DNA of 12,392 nt. It comes from Burkholderiales bacterium (GTDB lineage: Bacteria > Pseudomonadota > Gammaproteobacteria > Burkholderiales > Casimicrobiaceae). The notes beneath the pieces were generated by a model, which saw nothing but the letters and a program-made list of their open reading frames with translations, did no database searches and had not been told where the DNA came from. The DNA lies in NCBI GenBank assembly GCA_025354075.1, contig JANXNO010000471.1, positions 1 to 12,392 of the forward strand, written 5' to 3'. A program made the position numbers and the translations under genes. Every line of letters starts with the position of its first letter. Within the stretch, counting starts at the first letter, position 1. Below are positions 1-5,335 of this stretch, piece after piece.

Positions 1-36
1 CTCTCCCGCTTGCGGGAGAGGGTTGGGGTGAGGGTG
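1..36 (-). repeat. REP-like palindromic repeat, copy A
   Basis: Positions 1-9 pair with 12-20 in a 9-bp GC-rich stem (CTCTCCCGC / GCGGGAGAG). The stem is followed by the box GGGTTGGGGTGAGGGTG. Read on the minus strand this is a CCCTCACCCC box followed by a hairpin, a layout common in REP-like intergenic repeats of proteobacteria. The left edge of the window may cut the outer base pairs. It lies downstream of the polA stop and mirrors copy B. No T-run follows the stem, so it does not look like a classical intrinsic terminator. Confidence 0.8.
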
Positions 37-78
37 CCAGCGGCGAATCCAAACAAGACGGCTGCATTGCAACCAACC

Positions 79-117
79 ACCCTCACCCCTGCCCCTCTCC
101 CGCTTGCGGGAGAGGGG
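79..117 (+). repeat. REP-like palindromic repeat, copy B
   Basis: The box CACCCTCACCCC is followed by a perfect 12-bp stem (92-103 with 106-117, CCCCTCTCCCGC / GCGGGAGAGGGG). It belongs to the same family as copy A but is inverted relative to it. The pair therefore reads hairpin, box, spacer of about 42 bases, box, hairpin. It lies 38 bases past the polA stop on the minus strand, where it could stabilise or attenuate the 3' end of the polA transcript. No U-tract is present. Confidence 0.85.
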
Positions 118-155
118 TTCAAGACGCCAAATCCGTCGATAGTTAACTGCATGCG

Positions 156-3005
156 TTAATGCGCCTCGTCCCAGTTCGCGCCAACACCTACCTCGGCAAC
201 CAGCGGTACGCGCAACTGCGCGACGCTGGTCATGCGTTCTGGCAACATTTTTTTGACGATTTCCAGTTCGTCCTGCGGCACTTCGAGCACCAATTCATCG
301 TGCACCTGCATGACCAGTTTCGATTGCAGTTTCGATTCGCTTAGCCATGCGTCAACGGCGATCATTGCCAGCTTGATGAGGTCGGCCGCTGTGCCCTGCA
401 TTGGCGCGTTGATGGCTGCGCGTTCAGCACCAGCGCGACGCGGGCCGTTGCCGCCGTTGATGTCGGTGAGCGTGAGACGTCGCCCGAAAACGGTTTCAAC
501 GTAACCATTAGCACGGGCCGATTCGCGCGTTGCTTGCATGTACTCGGCCACGCCCGGATAGCGCGCAAAATATTTGTCGATGAACTGCTGTGCGGCTCCG
601 CGCTCGATGCCAAGTTGCGAGGCAAGACCGAATGCGCCCATGCCATAGATTAGTCCGAAGTTCACTGCCTTGGTGTAACGGCGTTGCTCGCTAGTGATTT
701 CTTCAATCGGGATGCTGAAAATGTCGGCCGCCGTAGCTTTATGAATGTCGAGGCCTTTCGCAAATGCATCCAGCAGCGACGCGTCCTGCGAAATATGCGC
801 CATGATGCGCAGCTCGATTTGCGAGTAGTCGGCGGACACAATCACGCTGCCCGGTGGCGCGATGAACGCCTTGCGAATCTCGCGGCCCTGCGACGTGCGC
901 ACAGGGATATTTTGCAGGTTTGGATCGTTACTCGACAGGCGTCCCGTAATTGCCGTGGCCTGACCGTAGTTGGTGTGTACGCGTCCGGTGTTCGGGTTCA
1001 CCATCTTCGGCAATTTATCGGTGTAGGTGCTTTTGAGTTTTGAGATTGATCGATGTTCGAGCAGGAGCTTGGGTAGCGGATAGTCTTCCGCCAGCTCACT
1101 CAAAACCTCTTCGTCCGTAGACGGTTGCCCCGTCGCAGTTTTGCGTTTGACCGGTATGCCTAATTTGACGAACAGGATCTCACCAAGCTGCTTGGGTGAG
1201 CCGAGATTGAACGGCTGGCCTGCGAGCTCAAACGCTATTTGTTCGAGTGTGTTGATCTGCAATCCGAGTTCGTGCGATTGCTTTTGCAGCAGCGCCGAAT
1301 CAATCAACACGCCGTTGCGTTCGATGCGCACCAACACTTCGCGCGTTGGCATTTCGAGCGCTTCGTAGATGTATTGAAGCTTGGGATCAGCGGCGAGCAG
1401 CGGATAGATCGCATGGTGCAAACGCAGCGTCACGTCGGCATCCTCGGCGCTGTATTCGGTTGCGCGTGCGATGTCTACTTCATCGAAGCCAATCTGTTTC
1501 GCGCCTTTGCCTGCGACCTCCTCAAACTTGATCGTATTTTCGTCCAGAAAACGCAGCGCCATCGCGTCCATGTTGTGCAGTTTGTGGCTCTCCAGCACGT
1601 AGTCTTCAAGCAGCGTGTCATGCGCCACGCCGCACACTTGAATGCCCGCATTGAGCAGAATGTGTTCATCGTATTTGGCGTTTTGTGCGAGCTTTTTTTT
1701 GCTCGCGTCCTCAAACCACGGTTTGAGTTTTGCGAGCGTTGCATCGAACGGCAATTGTTCAGGCGCACCGGGGTACCGGTGCGCGAGCGGAATGTAGACC
1801 GCATCGAACGGCTGCCATGCGAATGACAGGCCGACGATCTTGGCGAGCATCGGTTCGAGGGAGGTGGTTTCGGTGTCGAAGCAGGTCAGCTCGGCGGCGT
1901 TGATGGCGGCAATAACTTCGTCGAGCTGGGCGGCGGTTGAAATGGTGCGGTAGGTGCGGGGCTTTTTCTCGGCAGCAGCTTTACTCCCCTCCGCCAGCGG
2001 GAGAGGGTCGGGGTGGGGGTGGCTCGTGGTGAGCAGATCCGGTTGAATTGGGTCGCCACGTTGGCCCTGCGTGTCACCAACGCCCTCACCGCCCGCTCCG
2101 GCGCCAACTGTCGCAAGCGTGCTGCCGCGCTCGCGGGCGAGGGGGACTGCACTGCGCAACTCATTGGCCATCCCCTTAAACTCAAACCGCTCAAAAAACG
2201 CAAGCAGCGCGGCTGTATCCGCCGCCGTTACTGCCAACCCATCAGGCGCGTATGGCAATGTCAAATCACACTTCACGGTGAGCAACTGTTTCGCTTTCGG
2301 CAACCATTCGAGCGTGTTGCGCAGGTTCTCACCGACCACGCCAGTGATCTTGTCTGCGTGGGCGACAATCGCGTCGAGCGAGCCGTGTTCTGTGAGCCAT
2401 TTCACAGCTGTCTTCGGCCCGACTTTGGGCACGCCGGGCACGTTATCTACCGTGTCACCAATCAACGTGAGGTAGTCGAGAATCTGCGTGGGTGCGACGC
2501 CGAATTTTTCTTTCACGCCCGCGATATCGAGCGTTTCCATCGACATTGTGTTCTTCAAAATCACATGCTGAGTGACCAGTTGCGCGAGGTCTTTGTCACC
2601 CGTTGAAACAACGCAGTCCAAGCCCGCTGCTTCCGCCTGCACGGCGAGTGTGCCGATCACGTCGTCGGCTTCCACGCCCGTTTCCATGATCAGCGGCCAG
2701 CCCTGTGCCTTGATGATGTCGTGCAGCGGTTTGATTTGCGGACGCATGTCGTCTGGCATCGGCGAGCGCGTTGCTTTGTACTCGGGATACCAGTCGTCGC
2801 GAAACGTTTTGCCCGGTGCGTCGAAGATGACGGCGAAGTAATCGGGCTTCTCTCTGTCGACGAGCAGACGCAGCATCGACAACACGCCGCGTATCGCGCC
2901 GGTCGGCTCGCCTGCCTTGGTGCGCAGGTCTGGCAACGCGTGAAAAGCGCGGTAGAGATATGATGAGCCGTCAACTAAAACGAGTTTTTTGCGGGATTCC
3001 GACAT
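156..3005 (-). CDS. polA: DNA polymerase I with a repeat-derived interdomain linker
   Basis: DNA polymerase I (949 aa; E. coli has 928) fills gaps and removes RNA primers in replication and repair. Residues 1-285 are the 5' nuclease, with VDGSSYLYRAFHALP at 11-25, EADDVIGTLA, STGDKDLAQLV and the GDTVDNVPGVPKVGPKTA helix-hairpin-helix. The 3'-5' exonuclease spans about 350-540 and keeps D377 and E379 (FDTET), D446 and Y518/D522, so proofreading should be active. The polymerase has motif A around D726 (VSADYSQIELR), motif B with R775, K779, F783 and Y787, and motif C VHDELVLEVP with D903/E904. The ATG at 3005 is chosen because families begin a few residues before this KKLVLVDGSS motif; the longer reading would need a TTG. 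No good Shine-Dalgarno is visible. Residues 287-350 form an unusual low-complexity linker, described separately. The start codon shares two bases with the divergent gene. Confidence 0.97.
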   Translation of the reverse strand: MSESRKKLVLVDGSSYLYRAFHALPDLRTKAGEPTGAIRGVLSMLRLLVDREKPDYFAVIFDAPGKTFRDDWYPEYKATRSPMPDDMRPQIKPLHDIIKAQGWPLIMETGVEADDVIGTLAVQAEAAGLDCVVSTGDKDLAQLVTQHVILKNTMSMETLDIAGVKEKFGVAPTQILDYLTLIGDTVDNVPGVPKVGPKTAVKWLTEHGSLDAIVAHADKITGVVGENLRNTLEWLPKAKQLLTVKCDLTLPYAPDGLAVTAADTAALLAFFERFEFKGMANELRSAVPLARERGSTLATVGAGAGGEGVGDTQGQRGDPIQPDLLTTSHPHPDPLPLAEGSKAAAEKKPRTYRTISTAAQLDEVIAAINAAELTCFDTETTSLEPMLAKIVGLSFAWQPFDAVYIPLAHRYPGAPEQLPFDATLAKLKPWFEDASKKKLAQNAKYDEHILLNAGIQVCGVAHDTLLEDYVLESHKLHNMDAMALRFLDENTIKFEEVAGKGAKQIGFDEVDIARATEYSAEDADVTLRLHHAIYPLLAADPKLQYIYEALEMPTREVLVRIERNGVLIDSALLQKQSHELGLQINTLEQIAFELAGQPFNLGSPKQLGEILFVKLGIPVKRKTATGQPSTDEEVLSELAEDYPLPKLLLEHRSISKLKSTYTDKLPKMVNPNTGRVHTNYGQATAITGRLSSNDPNLQNIPVRTSQGREIRKAFIAPPGSVIVSADYSQIELRIMAHISQDASLLDAFAKGLDIHKATAADIFSIPIEEITSEQRRYTKAVNFGLIYGMGAFGLASQLGIERGAAQQFIDKYFARYPGVAEYMQATRESARANGYVETVFGRRLTLTDINGGNGPRRAGAERAAINAPMQGTAADLIKLAMIAVDAWLSESKLQSKLVMQVHDELVLEVPQDELEIVKKMLPERMTSVAQLRVPLVAEVGVGANWDEAH
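1985..2022 (-). repeat. REP-like repeat inside the polA linker (copy C)
   Basis: On the plus strand, GCGGGAGAGGGTCGGGG followed by TGGGGGTG (1997-2021) matches copy A (12-36) at 23 of 25 positions. The partly degraded left arm is CTCCCCTCCGC. The copy lies in frame in polA and encodes residues 329-341, HPHPDPLPLAEGS. This is the peptide this repeat family typically yields when it is translated. It sits exactly between the 5' nuclease and Klenow-type domains, where an insertion should be tolerated. Confidence 0.8.
2081..2145 (+). repeat. Probable degenerate REP-like repeat in polA (copy D)
   Basis: A CGCCCTCACCGCC box is followed by GCTCC, a spacer, and GCTCGCGGGCGAGGGG with a 5-bp stem (CTCGC/GCGAG). 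Order and orientation are as in copy B, so copies C and D repeat the hairpin-box-box-hairpin layout seen at 1-117. It encodes roughly residues 288-308, including PLARERGS. The similarity is weaker than for copy C, and chance in a GC-rich linker cannot be excluded. Confidence 0.4.
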
Positions 3006-3747
3006 GACAGTGAACAATGAAAGCACGAAGGCAAAAGTAGCGCAGCTCAAGAGCGCCGTGAGCGCTGCGGATTTGACGCCGGGGCAGGAAGCCTGGCGGG
3101 CGTTGCAGATTATGTCGGAGTTCGTCTACGCGACAGAAAAGCTGCGTCCGGTGCAGCCCGCCGTGTCCATTTTTGGCTCCGCACGCATTCAGGCCGACAA
3201 CCCGTGGTATGGGCGTACGGTTGCGATTGCGCGGCTGTTGTCAGACTCCGGTTTCAGCGTGATTTCCGGCGGCGGGCCGGGCATCATGGAAGCTGCGAAC
3301 GTCGGCGCGTTTGCCGGCAAAAGTTTGTCAATAGGGCTCAATATTCAATTGCCGCATGAGCAAAGCGGCAATCCGTTTCAGGATATGGGCATTTCGTTCA
3401 AGTATTTTTTCAATCGCAAGCTGGCGTTTGTGCGCACCTCCGCCGCGCTGATTTGCATGCCCGGCGGCTTCGGCACACTCGACGAATTGACCGAGGCGTT
3501 GACGCTGATACAGACCGGCAAAGCGCGGCGGATCCCGATCATTCTGGTTGGCCAGGAGTTCTGGGGCGGGCTGCACGGCTGGATGCGTGACACGTTGTTG
3601 CGTGACAAGCTGATCTCGCCAGGCGATGTTGAGCTGATGCAAATTCTCGAAGAGCCGCAGGAAATCGTGGACGTGATTTTTGACGCGTACGAGCGAATGG
3701 GCATCGCGCCGACCAAGGAAGAGCGGCAACAGATTTTGGGGATTTGA
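3004..3747 (+). CDS. LOG-family protein (TIGR00730-type Rossmann fold nucleotide phosphoribohydrolase)
   Basis: This 247-aa cytosolic protein belongs to the LONELY GUY family. Members cleave nucleoside 5'-monophosphates, cytokinin ribotides or ordinary purine/pyrimidine nucleotides, into base and ribose 5-phosphate. Visible motifs are SIFGSAR (55-61), the glycine-rich SGGGPGIMEAAN (88-99) and the family signature PGGFGTLDELTE (153-164). The N-terminal 50 residues, with LTPGQEAWRALQIMSEFV, match the longer proteobacterial subtype. The ATG at 3004 is preferred over an in-frame TTG at 2989; a GGGA at 2993-2996 is a weak ribosome-binding site. GTG at 3010 or 3058 are alternatives. The gene diverges from polA with start codons overlapping in the palindrome CATG, so its promoter must lie inside polA. 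The exact in vivo substrate cannot be told from sequence. Confidence 0.93.
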   Translation: MTVNNESTKAKVAQLKSAVSAADLTPGQEAWRALQIMSEFVYATEKLRPVQPAVSIFGSARIQADNPWYGRTVAIARLLSDSGFSVISGGGPGIMEAANVGAFAGKSLSIGLNIQLPHEQSGNPFQDMGISFKYFFNRKLAFVRTSAALICMPGGFGTLDELTEALTLIQTGKARRIPIILVGQEFWGGLHGWMRDTLLRDKLISPGDVELMQILEEPQEIVDVIFDAYERMGIAPTKEERQQILGI

Positions 3748-3805
3748 GCGTGATTTTGGAGAGAGGCCGTAGTCAGCAGCTTTTCTTTGAAATGACCACT
3801 GCATT

Positions 3806-3863
3806 GGGGCTAAGTGCCTATTTTATTAAAAGTCGAATATGCACAATTATTGCGGTTAGCCCC
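3806..3863. repeat. Long-spaced inverted repeat GGGGCTAA / TTAGCCCC
   Basis: The perfect 8-bp arms at 3806-3813 and 3856-3863 enclose 42 AT-rich bases. The right arm is followed after one base by another hairpin. In RNA the arms could close a stem-loop downstream of the LOG gene or in the cysQ leader. Function unknown. Confidence 0.5.
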
Positions 3864-3864
3864 A

Positions 3865-3881
3865 GTGAAGCGGCGCTTCAC
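3865..3881. repeat. Compact hairpin GTGAAGC-GGC-GCTTCAC
   Basis: A perfect 7-bp stem (3865-3871 with 3875-3881) closes a 3-base loop. No T-run follows, so it is unlikely to be a simple intrinsic terminator. Confidence 0.55.
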
Positions 3882-3899
3882 AGAGAAAGCTGTACGCCG

Positions 3900-3989
3900 G
3901 CAGGGTGGGCACCCCGTGCCCACCACAGCGTTGCGTTACGACCCAATTTGCTTAGGCGAGGCTTGGTGGGTAGAGGCTGCCCACCCTAC
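3900..3989. repeat. GGTGGGC-type palindromic repeat doublet
   Basis: Two hairpins face each other. The first pairs 3904-3912 with 3916-3924 (GGTGGGCAC / GTGCCCACC, 9 bp, 3-base loop). The second pairs 3965-3973 with 3977-3985 (9 bp with one G-T pair). The outer ends, AGGGTGGGC at 3902-3910 and GCCCACCCT at 3979-3987, are also inverted copies of each other. The whole 90-bp unit is therefore a palindrome of palindromes, like a BIME. It ends 20 bases before the cysQ start. It differs in sequence from the repeats at 1-117. Confidence 0.75.
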
Positions 3990-4009
3990 AGTGATGACGT
4001 CAACAGCAC

Positions 4010-4762
4010 ATGCTGAGCCGCGTGGCAGCGACGGCAGATATTGCGCTTGCCCGGCGACTGGCTCGCGAGGCGGGCGTGTTGCTGATGAATTTGCGTGATA
4101 GTGGTGCCCACGAAGGCTGTGCGCTGGGTGATGCGGGCGATCGTGAGGCCAATGTTTTTTTGCTGAAAGCGCTTGCTATTGAGCGCCCCGATGACGCCGT
4201 GTTGTCCGAAGAATCAGTGGATGATGGCATGCGCTTCACGGCAGAACGCGCGTGGATCATCGACCCACTGGACGGCACCCGCGAATACCGCGAATCGCGT
4301 GATGATTGGGCTGTGCACGTGGCACTCGTGGCGCGTGGCGAGGTGATCGCCGCGGCGGTCGCGCAGCCGATGCGCGATGAGGTTTTTGACTCGACGCCTG
4401 TACCTTTGACGCGCGGTCCTCAGCGGGTGATCGTCGTCAGTCGCTCGCGACCGCCAGCTTTCTCTGCGGATATCGCCAAGGCGCTGAACGCGCGCATCGA
4501 GCCCGTGGGCTCAGCCGGAGCGAAGGCGCTAGTGGTCGTACGTGGCCACGCACTGGCCTACGTACACGAGGGCGGTTTGAATGAGTGGGACGCGGCAGCA
4601 CCCATCGGCGTGGCGCTCGCACACGGGCTGCATGTGTCCGATTTGCAGGGTCGCACGATTGTCTTCAATCAACGCGATGTCGTGCTGCACGGCGGACTGG
4701 TGCTGTGTCGACCGGAATTTGCGCCCGCGATTCTGGCGATCACGAAGACGGTCTCCCTGTAG
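4010..4762 (+). CDS. cysQ: 3'(2'),5'-bisphosphate nucleotidase, CysQ-like (inositol monophosphatase superfamily)
   Basis: This 250-aa Mg-dependent phosphatase probably hydrolyses 3'-phosphoadenosine 5'-phosphate (PAP) to AMP, clearing the inhibitory by-product of sulfate assimilation. Metal-ligand motifs of the superfamily are present: LSEES (E67), WIIDPLDGTREY (D85, D88) and NEWDAAAPIG (D194). GDAGDREAN at 40-48, RDDWAVHVALV at 97-107 and VGSAGAKAL at 166-174 resemble, from memory, the actinobacterial CysQ type (M. tuberculosis Rv2131c) more than the enterobacterial one. The ATG at 4010 directly precedes the first helix. The stop codon lies at the edge of a perfect inverted repeat and a palindromic doublet lies just upstream, so the gene is bracketed by repeats. 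No sulfur-assimilation gene is adjacent. Action on inositol phosphate or fructose bisphosphate cannot be excluded. Confidence 0.85.
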   Translation: MLSRVAATADIALARRLAREAGVLLMNLRDSGAHEGCALGDAGDREANVFLLKALAIERPDDAVLSEESVDDGMRFTAERAWIIDPLDGTREYRESRDDWAVHVALVARGEVIAAAVAQPMRDEVFDSTPVPLTRGPQRVIVVSRSRPPAFSADIAKALNARIEPVGSAGAKALVVVRGHALAYVHEGGLNEWDAAAPIGVALAHGLHVSDLQGRTIVFNQRDVVLHGGLVLCRPEFAPAILAITKTVSL

Positions 4763-4823
4763 GAGCGGCTTGCCGCGACCACGCGCTGCACGTGCCAAAC
4801 TTGGGTCGCGGCAAGCCGCTCCT
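4761..4823. repeat. Perfect 20-bp inverted repeat between convergent genes
   Basis: The arms at 4761-4780 and 4804-4823 (beginning AGGAGCGGCTTGCCGCG) are perfectly complementary around a 23-base loop. The last two bases of the cysQ TAG stop belong to the left arm. The arm resembles the GTAGGAGCGGCTTGCCGCG repeats common in gammaproteobacteria and their relatives. It sits between cysQ and the convergent ferredoxin gene, ending 16 bases from the latter's stop, and could act as a transcription boundary or mRNA stabiliser for both. There is no clear U-tract on either strand. Confidence 0.85.
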
Positions 4824-4839
4824 CCAAAAGCACCGCGCG

Positions 4840-5148
4840 CTAGATCTGTAGCCGCTCCACCACGCGCCCACCCCGCAGGTGTTCACTGATGATTTCGTCG
4901 ACGTCGGCTTCGGTTTCGTAGTGGTACCAGATCTCTTCCGGATAAATCACCATGACCGGGCCTTCATCGCAGCGGTCCAGGCAGCCCGCGTTGTTCACGC
5001 GCACGCGTCCGTGGCCAGCGAGCCCGAGGCCCTTGACCTTTTTCTTGGCGTAGTCGCGCAGATCGCCCGCGCAGCGCTCACCGCAGGACGGACGACCATC
5101 GTCGCGCTCGTTGGTGCAAAAGAAAACGTGGTGTTTGTAGTAACTCAT
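4840..5148 (-). CDS. (2Fe-2S) ferredoxin, thioredoxin-like fold
   Basis: This 102-aa protein probably carries a thioredoxin-like 2Fe-2S cluster, as in the small ferredoxin family related to the NuoE domain, and acts as a cytosolic electron carrier. Cysteines lie at 11, 22, 26, 56 and 60. C11, one of C22/C26, and the CLDRC pair (56/60) fit the family ligand pattern, leaving one spare cysteine. The ATG at 5148 is chosen because MSYYKHHVFFC is a family-like start and AGAGGTG lies 5 bases upstream. An alternative in-frame ATG at 5169 would add seven residues (MNFRGAL) encoded by the terminal repeat of the neighbouring MITE-like element and is likely spurious. The partner is not evident from the neighbours. 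It converges on cysQ and diverges from the CoA-transferase. Confidence 0.9.
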   Translation of the reverse strand: MSYYKHHVFFCTNERDDGRPSCGERCAGDLRDYAKKKVKGLGLAGHGRVRVNNAGCLDRCDEGPVMVIYPEEIWYHYETEADVDEIISEHLRGGRVVERLQI

Positions 5149-5305
5149 AAGGGCACCTCTAAAATTCATTTATAGGGCGCAATGCGTCGTTGCGCCGTGC
5201 TCGCACTTTTTGTCAAAATCGCCCATGTACCGGTGCGCACTGAGGGTTGCTGCGCGCGCCGCGGCTAACACTGCATCCCTTTAAATGAATTTTAGAGGTG
5301 CCCTT
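5149..5305. mobile_element. MITE-like element with 24-bp perfect terminal inverted repeats
   Basis: The left end at 5149-5172 (starting AAGGGCACCTCTAAAATTC) and the right end at 5282-5305 are exact reverse complements over 24 bp. The match extends inward over 4 of the next 5 positions. The 157-bp unit has no open frame that could be a transposase. Inside lies a smaller hairpin, GGCGCAA / TTGCGCC (5176-5182 with 5190-5196). The size, AT-rich tips and lack of coding fit a non-autonomous miniature element. I find no clear target-site duplication, so a non-mobile palindromic intergenic repeat or a bidirectional leader remains possible. Both tips read outward with AGAGGTG. Confidence 0.6.
5154..5160 (-). 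promoter_or_regulatory. Ribosome binding site AGAGGTG of the ferredoxin gene, within the terminal repeat
   Basis: On the minus strand AGAGGTG is followed by 5 bases and then the ATG at 5148, a good Shine-Dalgarno match. All of it lies in the left terminal inverted repeat. It decides the start at 5148 over the upstream ATG. Confidence 0.7.
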
Positions 5306-5335
5306 TGACCAACGTTGCATTCACCTGAGTTAATT

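Larger units (their letters stand above)
3748..4009. other. Hairpin-rich gap between the LOG gene and cysQ
   Basis: No convincing gene lies in this 262-base stretch; the one open frame across it runs through repeats and resembles nothing known to me. From about 3781 to 3860 it is AT-richer than its surroundings and could hold the cysQ promoter, but I see no clean -35/-10 pair. The remainder is a series of inverted repeats, listed separately. Confidence 0.7.

Noticed and set aside
92..117. Stem of repeat copy B as an intrinsic terminator of polA
   Set aside because: On the minus strand the stem is not followed by a run of T, so it does not meet the usual criterion.
1763..1784. Perfect 9-bp hairpin GCGCACCGG / CCGGTGCGC in polA, sharing the 12-mer GTACCGGTGCGC with 5227-5238
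   Set aside because: It encodes the normally conserved HRYPGAP stretch of the exonuclease domain, so the palindrome is best explained by codon use; the shared 12-mer is GC-rich and isolated.
684..2606. Long open frames on the plus strand opposite polA (e.g. 1239-1826, 2013-2606)
   Set aside because: They are mirror frames of a GC-rich coding region; the minus strand encodes an unmistakable DNA polymerase I and these translations show no family features.
2959..2964. TATGAT as a -10 box for the LOG gene inside polA
   Set aside because: No -35-like sequence at the proper distance (the bases there read ACGCGT) and no extended -10.
3744..4016. Open frame on the plus strand between the LOG gene and cysQ
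   Set aside because: It runs through palindromic repeats, has no recognisable domain and overlaps the cysQ start; probably chance.
5201..5216. TTGACA on the minus strand within the MITE-like element as a -35 box for the ferredoxin gene
   Set aside because: The nearest -10-like TATAAA is 36 bases away, twice the normal spacing, although a hairpin lies between them.
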